This document shows positions 54,051 through 64,000 of a DNA stretch of 64,000 bases, in pieces. Under the pieces are notes generated by a model. That model saw only the letters and a list, made by a program, of their open reading frames with translations, was not told the DNA's origin and searched no databases. Location: assembly GCA_963576725.1 (NCBI GenBank), contig OY755251.1:36049302-36113301 (forward strand), written 5' to 3'. The translations under genes were made by a program, and so were the position numbers. The stretch is from Azorinus chamasolen. Taxonomy: Eukaryota; Mollusca; Bivalvia; Cardiida; Solecurtidae. Position 1 is the stretch's first letter. The number at the start of each line of letters is the position of its first letter.

Positions 54051-56205
54051 AGTCATATTCAAGCCAACTCACACATATTTGGAATTTCTACAAGAGAAGA
54101 GTGTCTGCTTTCTAAAGATAACGTCATTACTTTGTTAACTTCATGTAGCTAGTCAGCTACTTATACCTTTAAAATGCCGATGTGATATTTTGAGCATAAT
54201 CTGCTGAAACGAAACAAGTAGCTAGGTAGTTGTATTGAAGCAAACGCAAATGCATGTAGAATTTCGACAAGAGGAAAGTGTCTTCTTTCCAAAAATACCA
54301 CAGTTACCTTAATTACTTCATGTAGCTAGTCAGCTACTCATACCTTTTGAATGTTGGTATAATATTTTCAACACTATATTCTGAACGACACAAGGTTCTG
54401 GGTACTTATATTCAAGCAAAGTCAAATATATATAGAATATCTACAAGAGGAGAGTGTCTGCTGTCTAAAGATACCGTAGTTATCTTAATTACTTCATGTA
54501 GCTAGTCAGCTACTCATACCTTTTGAATGTTGGTATAATATTTTCAACACTATATTCCGAAACGAAACAAGTAGCTGGGTAGTTATATTCAAGAAAACTG
54601 AAATGTATATATAATTTCGACAAGAGGAGAGTCTGTGCTGTCTAAAGATACCGTAGATATCTTAATTACTTCATGTAGCTAGTCAGCTACTCATACCTTT
54701 TGAATGTTGGTATAATATTTTCAACAATATATTCTGAAACGAAACAAGTAGCTGGGTAGTTATATTCAAGCAAACTCAAATGTATATAGAATTTCGACAA
54801 GAGGAGAGTGTCTGCTGTCTAAAGATACCGTAGTTATCCTAATTACTTCATGTAGCTAGTCAGCTACTCATACCTTTTGAATGTTGATATACTATTTTTA
54901 ACACTATATTCTGAAATGAAACAAGTAGCTGGGTAGTTATATTCAAGAAAACTCAAATGTAAATAGAATTTCGACAAGAGGAGAGTGTCTGCTGTCTAAA
55001 GATACCGTAGTTATCTTAATTACTTCATGTAGCTAGTCAGCTACTCATGCCTTTTGAATGTTGGCATAATATTTTCAACACTATATTCTGAAACGAAACA
55101 AGTAGCTGGGTAGTTATATTCAAGCAAACTCAAATGTATATAGAATTTCGACAAGAGGAGAGTGTCTGCTGTCTAAAGATACCGTAGTTATCCTAATTAC
55201 TTCATGTAGCTAGTCAGCTACTCATACCTTTTGAATGTTGGCATATTTTCAACACTATATTCAGAAACGAAACAAGTAGCTGGGTAGTTATATTCAAGCA
55301 AACTCAAATGTATATAGAATTTCGACAAGAGGAGAGTGTCTGCTGTCTAAAGATACCGTAGTTATCTTAATTACTTCATGTAGCTAGTCAGCTACTCATA
55401 CCTTTTGAATGTTGGTATAATATTTTCAACACTATATTCTAAACCTAAACAAGTAGCTGGGTAGTTATATTCAAGCAAACTCAAATGTATATAGAATTTC
55501 GACAAGACGAGAGTGTCTGCTGTCTAAAGATACCGTAGTTATCATAATTACTTCATGTAGTTAGTCAGCTACTCATGCCTTTTGAATGTTGGTATAATAT
55601 TTTCAACATTATATTCCAAAACGAAACAAGTAGCTGGGAAGTTATATTCAAGAAAACTCAAATGTATATAGAATTTCGACAAGAGGAGAGTGTCTACTGT
55701 CTAAAGATACCGTTGTTATCTTAATTACTTCATGTAGCTAGTCAGCTACTCATATCTTTTGAATGTTGGTATAATATTTTCAACACTATATTCTGAAACG
55801 AAACAAGTAGCGGGGTAGTTATATTCAAGCAAACTCAAATGTATATAGAATTTCGACAAGAGGAGAGTGTCTGCTGTCTAAAGCTACCGTAGTTATCTTA
55901 ATTACTTCATGTAGCTAGTCAGCTACTCATACCTTTTGAATGTTGGTATAATATTTTCAACACTATATTCCGAAACGAAACAAGTAGCTGGGTAGTTATA
56001 TTCAAGCAAACTCAAATGTATATAGAATTTCGACAAGTGGAGAGTGTCTGCTGTCTAAAGATACCGTAGTTATCTTAATTACTTCATGTAGCTAGTCAGC
56101 TACTCATACCTTTTGAATGTTGGTATAATATTTTTAACATTATATTCTAAAACGAAACAAGTAGCTGCGTAGTTATATTCAAGCAAACTCAAATGTATAT
56201 AGAAT
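54051..56205 (+). repeat. Left arm: about 12 units of the 177-bp satellite
   Basis: Each unit has AATTACTTCATGTAGCTAGT, the inverted pair GTAGCT...AGCTAC, CATACCTTTTGAATGTTGG, GAAACGAAACAAGTAGCTGG and GAATTTCGACAAGAGGAGAG. The first two units are the most diverged; inner units are nearly identical. Confidence 0.92.
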
Positions 56206-56721
56206 TCAACTGCAACAATAGACAACATTCTGACAGCTATATTCATTATTATTTGTTCACGTGCTGACGTTCTTCAGAACCTCTCCAAATGTACTGACAC
56301 ATCAACACAAGTTGTCTTAGAGATTTGTCGCAATGAAATGTTGCAGCGAAAATGGACAGAAGCCAAAGTAAAGTTTGTCAAAGATTTGATTAAGAAACAA
56401 GGATCAAATGTAGACCTGTATGGAAGCGAGTTTGAGATGGCAGTACAATATCTAATGAGACCACAAAGGCATACAACCCAATTGTATTGTATGGAATGCT
56501 TGCAAAGCAGATGTTTTCAACGTGAACTTATAGAACTGGGGATGGGAAAGAAAAGTCAAAACACAATCCAAGACCTTCTCGCTGAATGGAAGCGCGGAAA
56601 TCCAACCCGATGCGCGGTCAAGTGTGGAGGCATTACGTGTACTAGACAAATATTGGACTCCCTCCCAGTGTTACTGTCTATAGCAGCTGATCTGGCGTCT
56701 GCAGTAGGCAGCCTTGCCTGA
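56206..56721 (+). pseudogene. Unknown protein in the fold-back core, first frame
   Basis: The frame is open from 56206 (NSTATIDNILTAIF) through an ATG at 56338 (MLQRKWTEAKVKFVKDLIKK) to a stop at 56719. It has a C-x2-C-type arrangement (YCMECLQSRCFQRELIEL), a Lys-rich helical segment (MGKKSQNTIQDLLAEWKRG) and a second Cys group (CAVKCGGITCTRQ). Paired Cys suggests zinc binding. I do not recognise a transposase catalytic triad. It continues, one base out of frame, at 56714. Confidence 0.5.
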
Positions 56722-56929
56722 CCCAATAACCGTTGAAAGCGCGCAATACGATTTGTATGCTGGAACTTTGAATAAAAATGATCATTTTCGAATGCAAGTC
56801 AGATCAGATCTTACTGGACCATGGTATTCATATGATGGAATTAGACGATGGAACAGATTGTGGTGTAAGACTGGTGAGACAGTTGTCCATCTGGTATATG
56901 TAAAACACCTTATAGTTAGAGTCAGGTAA
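56714..56929 (+). pseudogene. Unknown protein in the fold-back core, second frame
   Basis: After a one-base shift the reading goes on as LPDPITVESAQYDLYAGTLN, then DHFRMQVRS and GPWYSYDGIRRW, ending at 56929. The pattern [ND]HF...WY.YDG resembles the C-terminal histidine box of ubiquitin-specific-protease-like domains that occur in some transposon proteins. This is a resemblance only. The start of such a domain, with its Cys box, is not seen. Confidence 0.4.
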
Positions 56930-59004
56930 CACTATTTGTCCTGTCTGAGCTCTTCATCGAGTCTATCAAACCCCTTCACATACTGGCCCACTCTTCCAAT
57001 TCCCTTGTGGCTGCCTTGTTACTTTTGAAATGCCCCTCGTAAATGTATTTAATGCCAACATAAAATGATTTATGTCATTGAACATCATTCCGGTAATTCT
57101 TTAGTATTAACCAGTCAGTCCTATGATTAGAATGAAAAGTTATAAAGCCAGTCTCGAGGAAGAAGGGATATATGTGACCAATGGGAACGCATCCCAATCT
57201 CGGCCAGCCATGTCAAACAGAAGGATGACAAGCCATTCTGTCTAATATAGAAAGGTCGCTGACCTATGCTTCGCAACAACCAACACATCCTTTCCTCCCC
57301 ACTTTTGCATTTTATATAACTTCACTTTATATTTCTATTGTTATGCATATACAGTGTATTATCTTTTTATTTTCCTGGGTGGAAATTGTTTGTCGCCCAG
57401 ATACATGTATAGGAAATATATGATTGATTGCTGTGCCAATGGTTATGGCATTTTAAATAAATGTCCATTAATAAACATTGATCTTGTATTTGTCATATTT
57501 TTCCATACAAGTGATTTCGGAGAGGTCAGTGGAATGTGCAATGCCACATACATGTTATAAACAATTGAACGTGAGTGTGTGCAATTTACCTCTAGTTATT
57601 ATACAAATGTCATGAAATGTTTATAAAATATTGTTAAATATCTTATAAACTTAACATGAAATCTTTGGAATCTTTGAAAGCTTTAAAAGCTTATGTGATA
57701 TAAACTTAACAAGATATATCATTTACGAATTTTTATCTGATACTCTTTTCAACGAGGTTTCATTTAGTTATTACAATATGTACAATAACAAGACGTAAAT
57801 TACACAAAATCACGTTCATTTGTTTATAAGATATCTTATATCTCATTTCACGTTTAAAGATATCTTTTTATGTTTATATCTTATTTGAAACTATTTGAAA
57901 CTGTTTATGAGATATATTTTAAAGTTTTTATTATATTCTATACGAGATATGTTTTAAAGATATCTTGTTAAGTATATATTAATTAAAACTATGTATGAGA
58001 TAAATAAAGTAAAGCTTGTAATATACCTCATTTAAACTTTCAAACTTTCAAAGATGTCTTCTAAATGTATAGGATATCTTATATACTTTATAAAATGTCT
58101 TATTTAAAAAGTTGAAAAGATATCTTGCAAAGTATTTAAGATATTACTTTATCCCAAACATTGTCTTATGAACAAATGTTAAATTGACTTGCTATACGAT
58201 CAGTTTGACTCATAAAGATGTCACCATGTTAGGCGCCAAGGGTAATTATGATCTCTTTTTTAATATACCACGGATAGCTATGGCATATTATATTTTGCCC
58301 ACAATTTAAAAAACAAGTCTTAGAGTTCTCACCAGGGGCACATTTTGAAACTTAAATGAAGAGACTGAGGTAAAGGTTAAGGTCAGAAGGATTCAAATTT
58401 TCATAGGGATATAAAGATTTTCTTAAAATGCATGTATGTGTCATATACAAAAGCTGTACTTCAAAAGACATACAAATTGTAAACACTAGAAAAAAATCAA
58501 GCCATTTTAGAAACCAAAACACAGTCTGATGTTAAGGTCAATGTCACAGGGGTTAAAACTTTCACATGGTTGGGAAGGTCTTGTCTAAAGGCATACATGT
58601 TGCAGAATTCAATGTCAAGTACTTTTAAAAATAAGATGTCCAGTGGATCTTATAGATAACATGATGATTTGGAGTCCCTGATACTGTTCTTTTGGCGATA
58701 AAAAGAATAGCACTTGAGCAGGATCCAGTAAGAAATGTTTTATCAAGTTAGATGTTAGTTGGTTGTGGCATTTTTCGTGTGACGGGAACGTCATAGCCGA
58801 TCAGAGTTCAGGGTTGTTCCAAGGTGAAGAGCACAGATTACATACACATGCCTTCTAATCTATTTGTTACAAATCCCCCTCGAGATAGTATCATTAAATT
58901 TGGGCATAAGGTGAGAAAGTTGCCAGTTACTTACCATACAATTGGTCCTATCTGTGATGGCATAAAGCATTACCATTTTCCTTTCTTAACTACGGTATCT
59001 TTAT
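56930..59004. other. Non-coding part of the fold-back core
   Basis: 57600-58150 is extremely AT-rich with many AGATATCTT-type half-palindromes. 58240-58700 has diverged TTAAGGTCA...TCACAGGGGTTAAAACTTTC segments reminiscent of the tandem units at 33284. No gene was supported. Confidence 0.5.
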
Positions 59005-62000
59005 GAAAACAGACACTCTACTCTTGTAGAAAGAAATTCTATATACATTTGAGTTTGCTTGAATATAACTACCCACCTCAGAATATAGTGTTGAAAATAT
59101 TATACCAACATTAAAAAGATATGAGTAGCTAACTAGCTACATGAAGTAATTAAGATAACTACGGTATCTTTAGACAGCAGACACTCTCCTCTTGTCGAAA
59201 TTCTATATACATTTGAGTTTGCTTGAATATAACTACCCAGCTACTTGTTTCGTTTCAGAATATAGTGTTGAAAATATTATACCAACATTCAAAAGGTATG
59301 AGTAGCTGACTAGCTACATGAAGTAATTAAGATAACTACGGTATCTTTAGACAGCAGACACTCTCCTCTTGTCGAAATTCTATTTACATTTGAGTTTGCT
59401 TGAATATAACTACACAACTACTTGTTTTATTTCAGAATATAGTGTTGAAAATATTGTACCAACATTCAAAAGGTATGAGTAGGTGACTAGCTACATGAAG
59501 TAATTAAGATAACTACGGTATCTTTAGACAGCAGACACTCTCCTCTTGTCGAAATTCTATATACATTGGAGTTTGCTTGAATATAACTACCCATATCCAG
59601 CTACTTGTTTCGTTTCAGAATTAAGTGTTGAAAATATTATACCAACATTCAAAAGGTATGAGTAGCTGACCAGCTACATGAGGTAATTAAGATAACTACG
59701 GTATCTTTAGACAGCAGACACTCTCCTTTTGTCGAAATTCTATATACATTTGAGTTTGCTTGAATATAACTACCCAGCTACGTGTTTCGTTTCAGAATAT
59801 AGTGTTGAAAATATTATACCAACATTCAAAAGGTATGAGTAGCTGACTAGCTACATGAAGTACTTAAGATAACTACGGTATCTTTAGACAGCAGACACTC
59901 CCATCTTGTCGAAATTCTATATACATTTGAGTTTGCTTGAATATAACTACCCAGCTACTTGTTTCGTTTCCGAATATAGTGTTGAAAATATTATACCAAC
60001 ATTCAAAAGGTATGAGTAGCTGACTAGCTACATGAAGTAATTAAGATAACTACGGTATCTTTAGACAGCAGACACTGTCCTCTTGTAGATATGTTATATA
60101 CATTTGAGTTTGCTTGAATATAACTACAAAGCTACTTGTTTCGTTTCAGAATATAGTGTTGAAAATATTATACCAACATTCAAAAGGTATGAGTAGCTGA
60201 CTAGCTACATGAAGTAATTAAGATAACTACGGTATCTTTAGACAGCAGACACACACCTCTTGTCGAAATTCTATATACATTTGAGTTTGCTTGAATATAA
60301 CTACCCAGCTACTTGTTTAGTTTCAGAATATAGTGTTGAAATATTATACCAACATTCAAAATGTATGAGTAGCTGACTAGTTACATGAAGTAATTAAGAT
60401 AACTACGGTATCTTTAGACAGCAGACACTCTCCTCTTGTCGAAATTCTATATACATTTGAGTTTGCTTGAATATAACTACTCAGCTACTTGTTTCGTTTC
60501 AGAATATAGTGTTGAAAATATTATACCAACATTCAAAAGGTATGAGTAGCTGACTAGCTACATGAAGTAATTAAGATAACTACGGTATCTTTAGACAGCA
60601 GACACTCTCCTCTTGTAGATATGTTATATACATTTGAGTTTGCTTGAATATAACTACCCAGCTACTTGTTTAGTTTCCGAATATTGTGTTGAAAATATTA
60701 TACCAACATTCAAAAGGTATGAGTAGCTGACTAGCTACATGAAGTAATTAAGATAACTACGGTATCTTTAGACAGCAGACACTCTCCTCTTGTCGAAATT
60801 CTATATACATTTGAGTTTGCTTGAATATAACTACCCAGCTACTTGTTTCGTTTCAGAATATAGTTTTGAAAATATTATACCAACATTCAAAAGGTATGAG
60901 TAGCTGACTAGTTACATAAAGTAATTAAGATAACTACGGTATCTTTAGACAGCAGACACTCTCCTCTTGTCGAAATTCTATATACATTTGAGTTTGATTG
61001 AATATAACTACCCAGCTACTTGTTTCGTTTCAGAATATAGTGTTGAAAATATTATACCAACATTCAAAAGGTATGAGTAGCTGACTAGCTACATGAAGTA
61101 ATTAAGATAACTACGGTATCTTTAGACAGCAGACACTCTCCTCTTGTCGAAATTCTATATACATTTGAGTTTGCTTGAATATAACTACCCAGCTACTTGT
61201 TTAGTTTCAGAATATAGTGTTGAAAATATTATACCAACATTCAAAAGGTATGAGTAGCTGACTAGTTACATAAAGTAATTAAGATAACTACGGTATCTTT
61301 AGACAGCAGACACTCTCCTCTTGTCGAAATTCTATATACATTTGAGTTTGATTGAATATAACAACCCAGCTACTTGTTTCGTTTCAGAATATAGTGTTGA
61401 AAATATTATACCAACATTCAAAAGGTATGAGTAGCTGACTAGCTACATGAAGTAACTAAGATAACTACGGTATCTTTAGACAGCAGACACTCTCTTCTTG
61501 TCGAAATTCTATATACATTTGAGTTTGCTTGAATATAACTACCCAGCTACTTGTTTAGTTTCAGAATATAGTGTTGAAAATATTATACCAACATTCAAAA
61601 GGTATGAGTAGCTGACTAGTTACATGAAGTTATTAAGATAACTACGGTATCTTTAGACAGCAGACACTGTCCTCTTGTCGAAATTCTATATACATTTGAG
61701 TTTGCTTGAATATAACTACTCAGCTACTTGTTTCGTTTCAGAATATAGTGTTGAAAATATTATACCAACATTCAAAAGGTATGAGTAGCTGACTAGCTAC
61801 ATGAAGTAATTAAGATAACTACGGTATCTTTAGACAGCAGACACTCTCCTCTTGTAGATATGTTATATACATTTGAGTTTGCTTGAATATAACTACCCAG
61901 CTACTTGTTCCGTTTCAGAATATAGTGTTGAAAATATTATACCAACATTCAAAAGGTATGAGTAGCTGACTAGCTACATGAAGTAATTAAGATAGCTACG

Positions 62001-63670
62001 GTATCTTTAGACAGCAGACACTCTCCTCTTGTCGAAATTCTATATACATTTGAGTTTGCTTGAATATAACTACCCAGCTACTTGTTTCGTTTCAGAATAT
62101 AGTGTTGAAAATATTATACCAACATTCAAAAGGTATGAGTAGCTGACTAGCTACATGAAGTAATTAAGATAACTACGGTATCTTTAGACAGCAGACAATC
62201 CCATCTTGTCGAAATTCTATATACGTTTGAGTTTGCTTGAATATAACTACCCAGCTACTTGTTTAGTTTCCGAATATTGTGTTGAAAATATTATACCAAC
62301 ATTCAAAAGGTATGAGTAGCTGACTAGCTACATGAAGTAATTAAGATAACTACGGTATCTTTAGACAGCAGACACTCTCCTCTTGTCGAAATTCTATATA
62401 CATTTGAGTTTGCTTGAATATAACTACCCAGCTACTTGTTTCGTTTCAGAATATAGTTTTGAAAATAGTATACCAACATTCAAAAGGTATGAGTAGCTGA
62501 CTAGTTACATGAAGTAATTAAGATAACTACGGTATCTTTAGACAGCAGACACTCTCCTCTTGTCGAAATTCTATATACATTTGAGTTTGATTGAATATAA
62601 CTACCCAGCTACTTGTTTCGTTTCAGAATATAGTGTTGAAAATATTATATCAACATTCAAAAGGTATGAGTAGCTGACTAGCTACATGAAGTAATTAAGA
62701 TAACTACGGTATCTTTAGACAGCAGACACTCTCCTCTTGTCGAAATTCTATATACATTTGAGTTTGCTTGAATATAACTACCCAGCTACTTGTTTCGTTT
62801 CAGAACATAGTGTAGCAAATATTATACCAACATTCAAAAGGTATGAGTAGCTGACTAGCTAAATGAAGTAATTAAGATAACTACGGTATCTTTAGACAGC
62901 AGACACTCTCCTCTTGTCGAAATTCTATATACATTGGAGTTTGCTTGAATATAACTACCCAACTACTTATTTCGTTTCGGAATATAGTGTTGAAAATATT
63001 ATACCAACATTCAAAAGGTATGAGTAGCTGACTAGCTACATGAAGTAATTAAGATAATTACGGTATCTTTAGACAGCTGACACTCTCCTCTTGTCGAAAT
63101 TCTATATACATTTGAGTTTGCTTGAATATAACTACCCAGCTACTTGTTTCGTTTGAGAATATAATGTTGAAAATATTATACCAACATTCAAAAGGTATGA
63201 GTATCTGACTAGCTACATGAAGTAATTATGATAACTACGGTATCTTTAGACAGCAGACACTCTCCTCTTGTAGATATTCTATATATATTTGAGGTTGCTT
63301 GAATATAAGTACCCAGCTCATTGTTTCGTTCAGAATATAGTGCTGAGAAAATCATACCGACATTCAAAAGGTATGAGTAGCTGACTAGCTACATGAAGTA
63401 ATTAAGGTAACTACGGTATTTTTGGATAGAAGACACTTTCCTCTTGTCGAAATTCTACATACTTTTGCGTTTGCTTCAATAAAACTACCTAGCTACTTGT
63501 TTCGTTTCAGCAGATTGTGCTCAAAATATCACATCGGCATTTTAAAGGTATGAGTAGCTGACTAGCTACATGAATTTAGCAAAGTAACTACGTTATCTTT
63601 AGAAAGCAGATACTCTTCTCTTGTAGAAATTCCAAATACGTTTGAGTTGGCTTGAATATGACTAGGTCTG
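59005..63670 (-). repeat. Right arm: about 26 units of the 177-bp satellite, inverted
   Basis: Complement of the left-arm unit; I counted 177 bp in a typical unit (CTACGGTATCTTTAGACAGC ... GAAGTAATTAAGATAA). The two outermost units near 63300-63600 are the most diverged, matching the diverged outer units of the left arm. Variant bases recur at multiples of the unit length (see findings). Confidence 0.92.
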
Positions 63671-63993
63671 CCCAACTTCTTGTTTCCTACTAGTAGTAGC
63701 CAGTTACTAGTAACCAACCTTTCCTACTACTAGTAGCCAGTTACTAGTAGCCAAGTTTTTCTATTATAAGTAGCCAGTTACTAGTAGCTGGCTACTAGTA
63801 ACCAACCTTTCCTACTACTAGTAGCCAGTTACTAGTAGCCAAGTTTTTCTATTATAAGTAGCCAGTTACTAGTAGCTGGCTACTAGTAACCAACTTTTCA
63901 TACTACTAGTAGCCAGTTACTAGTAGCCAAGTTTTCCTACTACAAGTAGCCAGTTACTAGTAGCCAGCTACTAGTAGCCAACTTTTCCGATCT
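63671..63993 (-). repeat. Right terminal domain of the fold-back element
   Basis: Inverted counterpart of 53809-54050, with one internal segment (AACCAACCTTTCCTACTAC ... TCTATTATAAGTAGCC) present twice, which makes it about 80 bp longer. Confidence 0.85.
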
Positions 63994-64000
63994 CATTTAT

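Larger units (their letters stand above)
53809..63993. mobile_element. 10.2-kb fold-back transposon with 177-bp satellite arms
   Basis: The ends are inverted copies: AGATCGGAAAAGTTGG at 53809 and CCAACTTTTCCGATCT ending at 63993. The first 200 bp or so of each end match almost perfectly and are built of CTACTAGTAG-type short palindromes. Inside come arms of a 177-bp tandem repeat in opposite orientation (about 2.2 kb left, about 4.7 kb right), then a 2.8-kb unique core. The element is inserted in the endonuclease of a 2A retrotransposon. The structure recalls fold-back elements such as Galileo (P superfamily) or long-TIR Mutator-like elements. I could not identify a transposase, so the superfamily is open. 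Confidence 0.8.

Noticed and set aside
54051..63670. CRISPR-like array of direct repeats
   Set aside because: Units are 177 bp with no unique spacers, in a eukaryotic setting. It is a satellite.

Overview
This is an AT-rich, intron-bearing eukaryotic window with very few genes and a great many repeats. The repeat style points to a mollusc, most likely a bivalve: (GTCC)n followed by tandem units of about 160 bp, TTAA-flanked and TA-flanked palindromic MITEs, CR1-like, Penelope-like and 2A-bearing non-LTR retroelements. The species cannot be named from the sequence, and the phylum is an inference.

Host genes. The only complete host gene is a six-exon microsomal cytochrome P450 of the CYP2 clan on the + strand (28935-40624, 513 codons plus stop, all five intron phases consistent). 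A last exon of a close paralogue lies upstream in the same orientation (4750-4981); its other exons were not found in the window and are presumably to the left. The window therefore samples a P450 tandem cluster whose introns and spacers are full of transposons.

Layout. 1-4749: presumed intron of the first P450, with MITEs and a 63-bp tandem repeat. 4750-4981: its terminal exon. 6250-9330: decayed minus-strand cluster with an rve-type integrase pseudogene and several small membrane or coiled-coil proteins, likely a dead virus-like or Maverick-like element. 9400-17760: non-coding, with MITEs, minisatellites and large (CT)n arrays. 17788-21960: nearly whole CR1/L2-like LINE on the minus strand, with a (TAA)n tail. 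22500-28800: palindromic elements, dispersed repeats, and a Penelope-like reverse transcriptase in two opposed pieces. 28935-40624: the P450, with a Helitron-like element in intron 3. 40697-42250: MITEs. 42653-48250: two inverted copies of a Helitron-like element (hairpin plus CTAG end) on either side of a LINE fragment with a 2A ribosome-skipping motif; the right copy and a 33-bp satellite have both landed in one MITE. 50406-51255: another Helitron-like element. 53356-53808: start of a second 2A LINE.

The most unusual object is at 53809-63993. It is a 10.2-kb fold-back element whose ends share the terminus AGATCGGAAAAG. Its inverted arms are made of a 177-bp satellite (about 12 units on the left, about 26 on the right) around a 2.8-kb core with a frameshifted protein of unknown family. 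It interrupts the endonuclease domain of the second 2A LINE and appears to have a target duplication starting CATTTAT, which predicts what lies just past the window.
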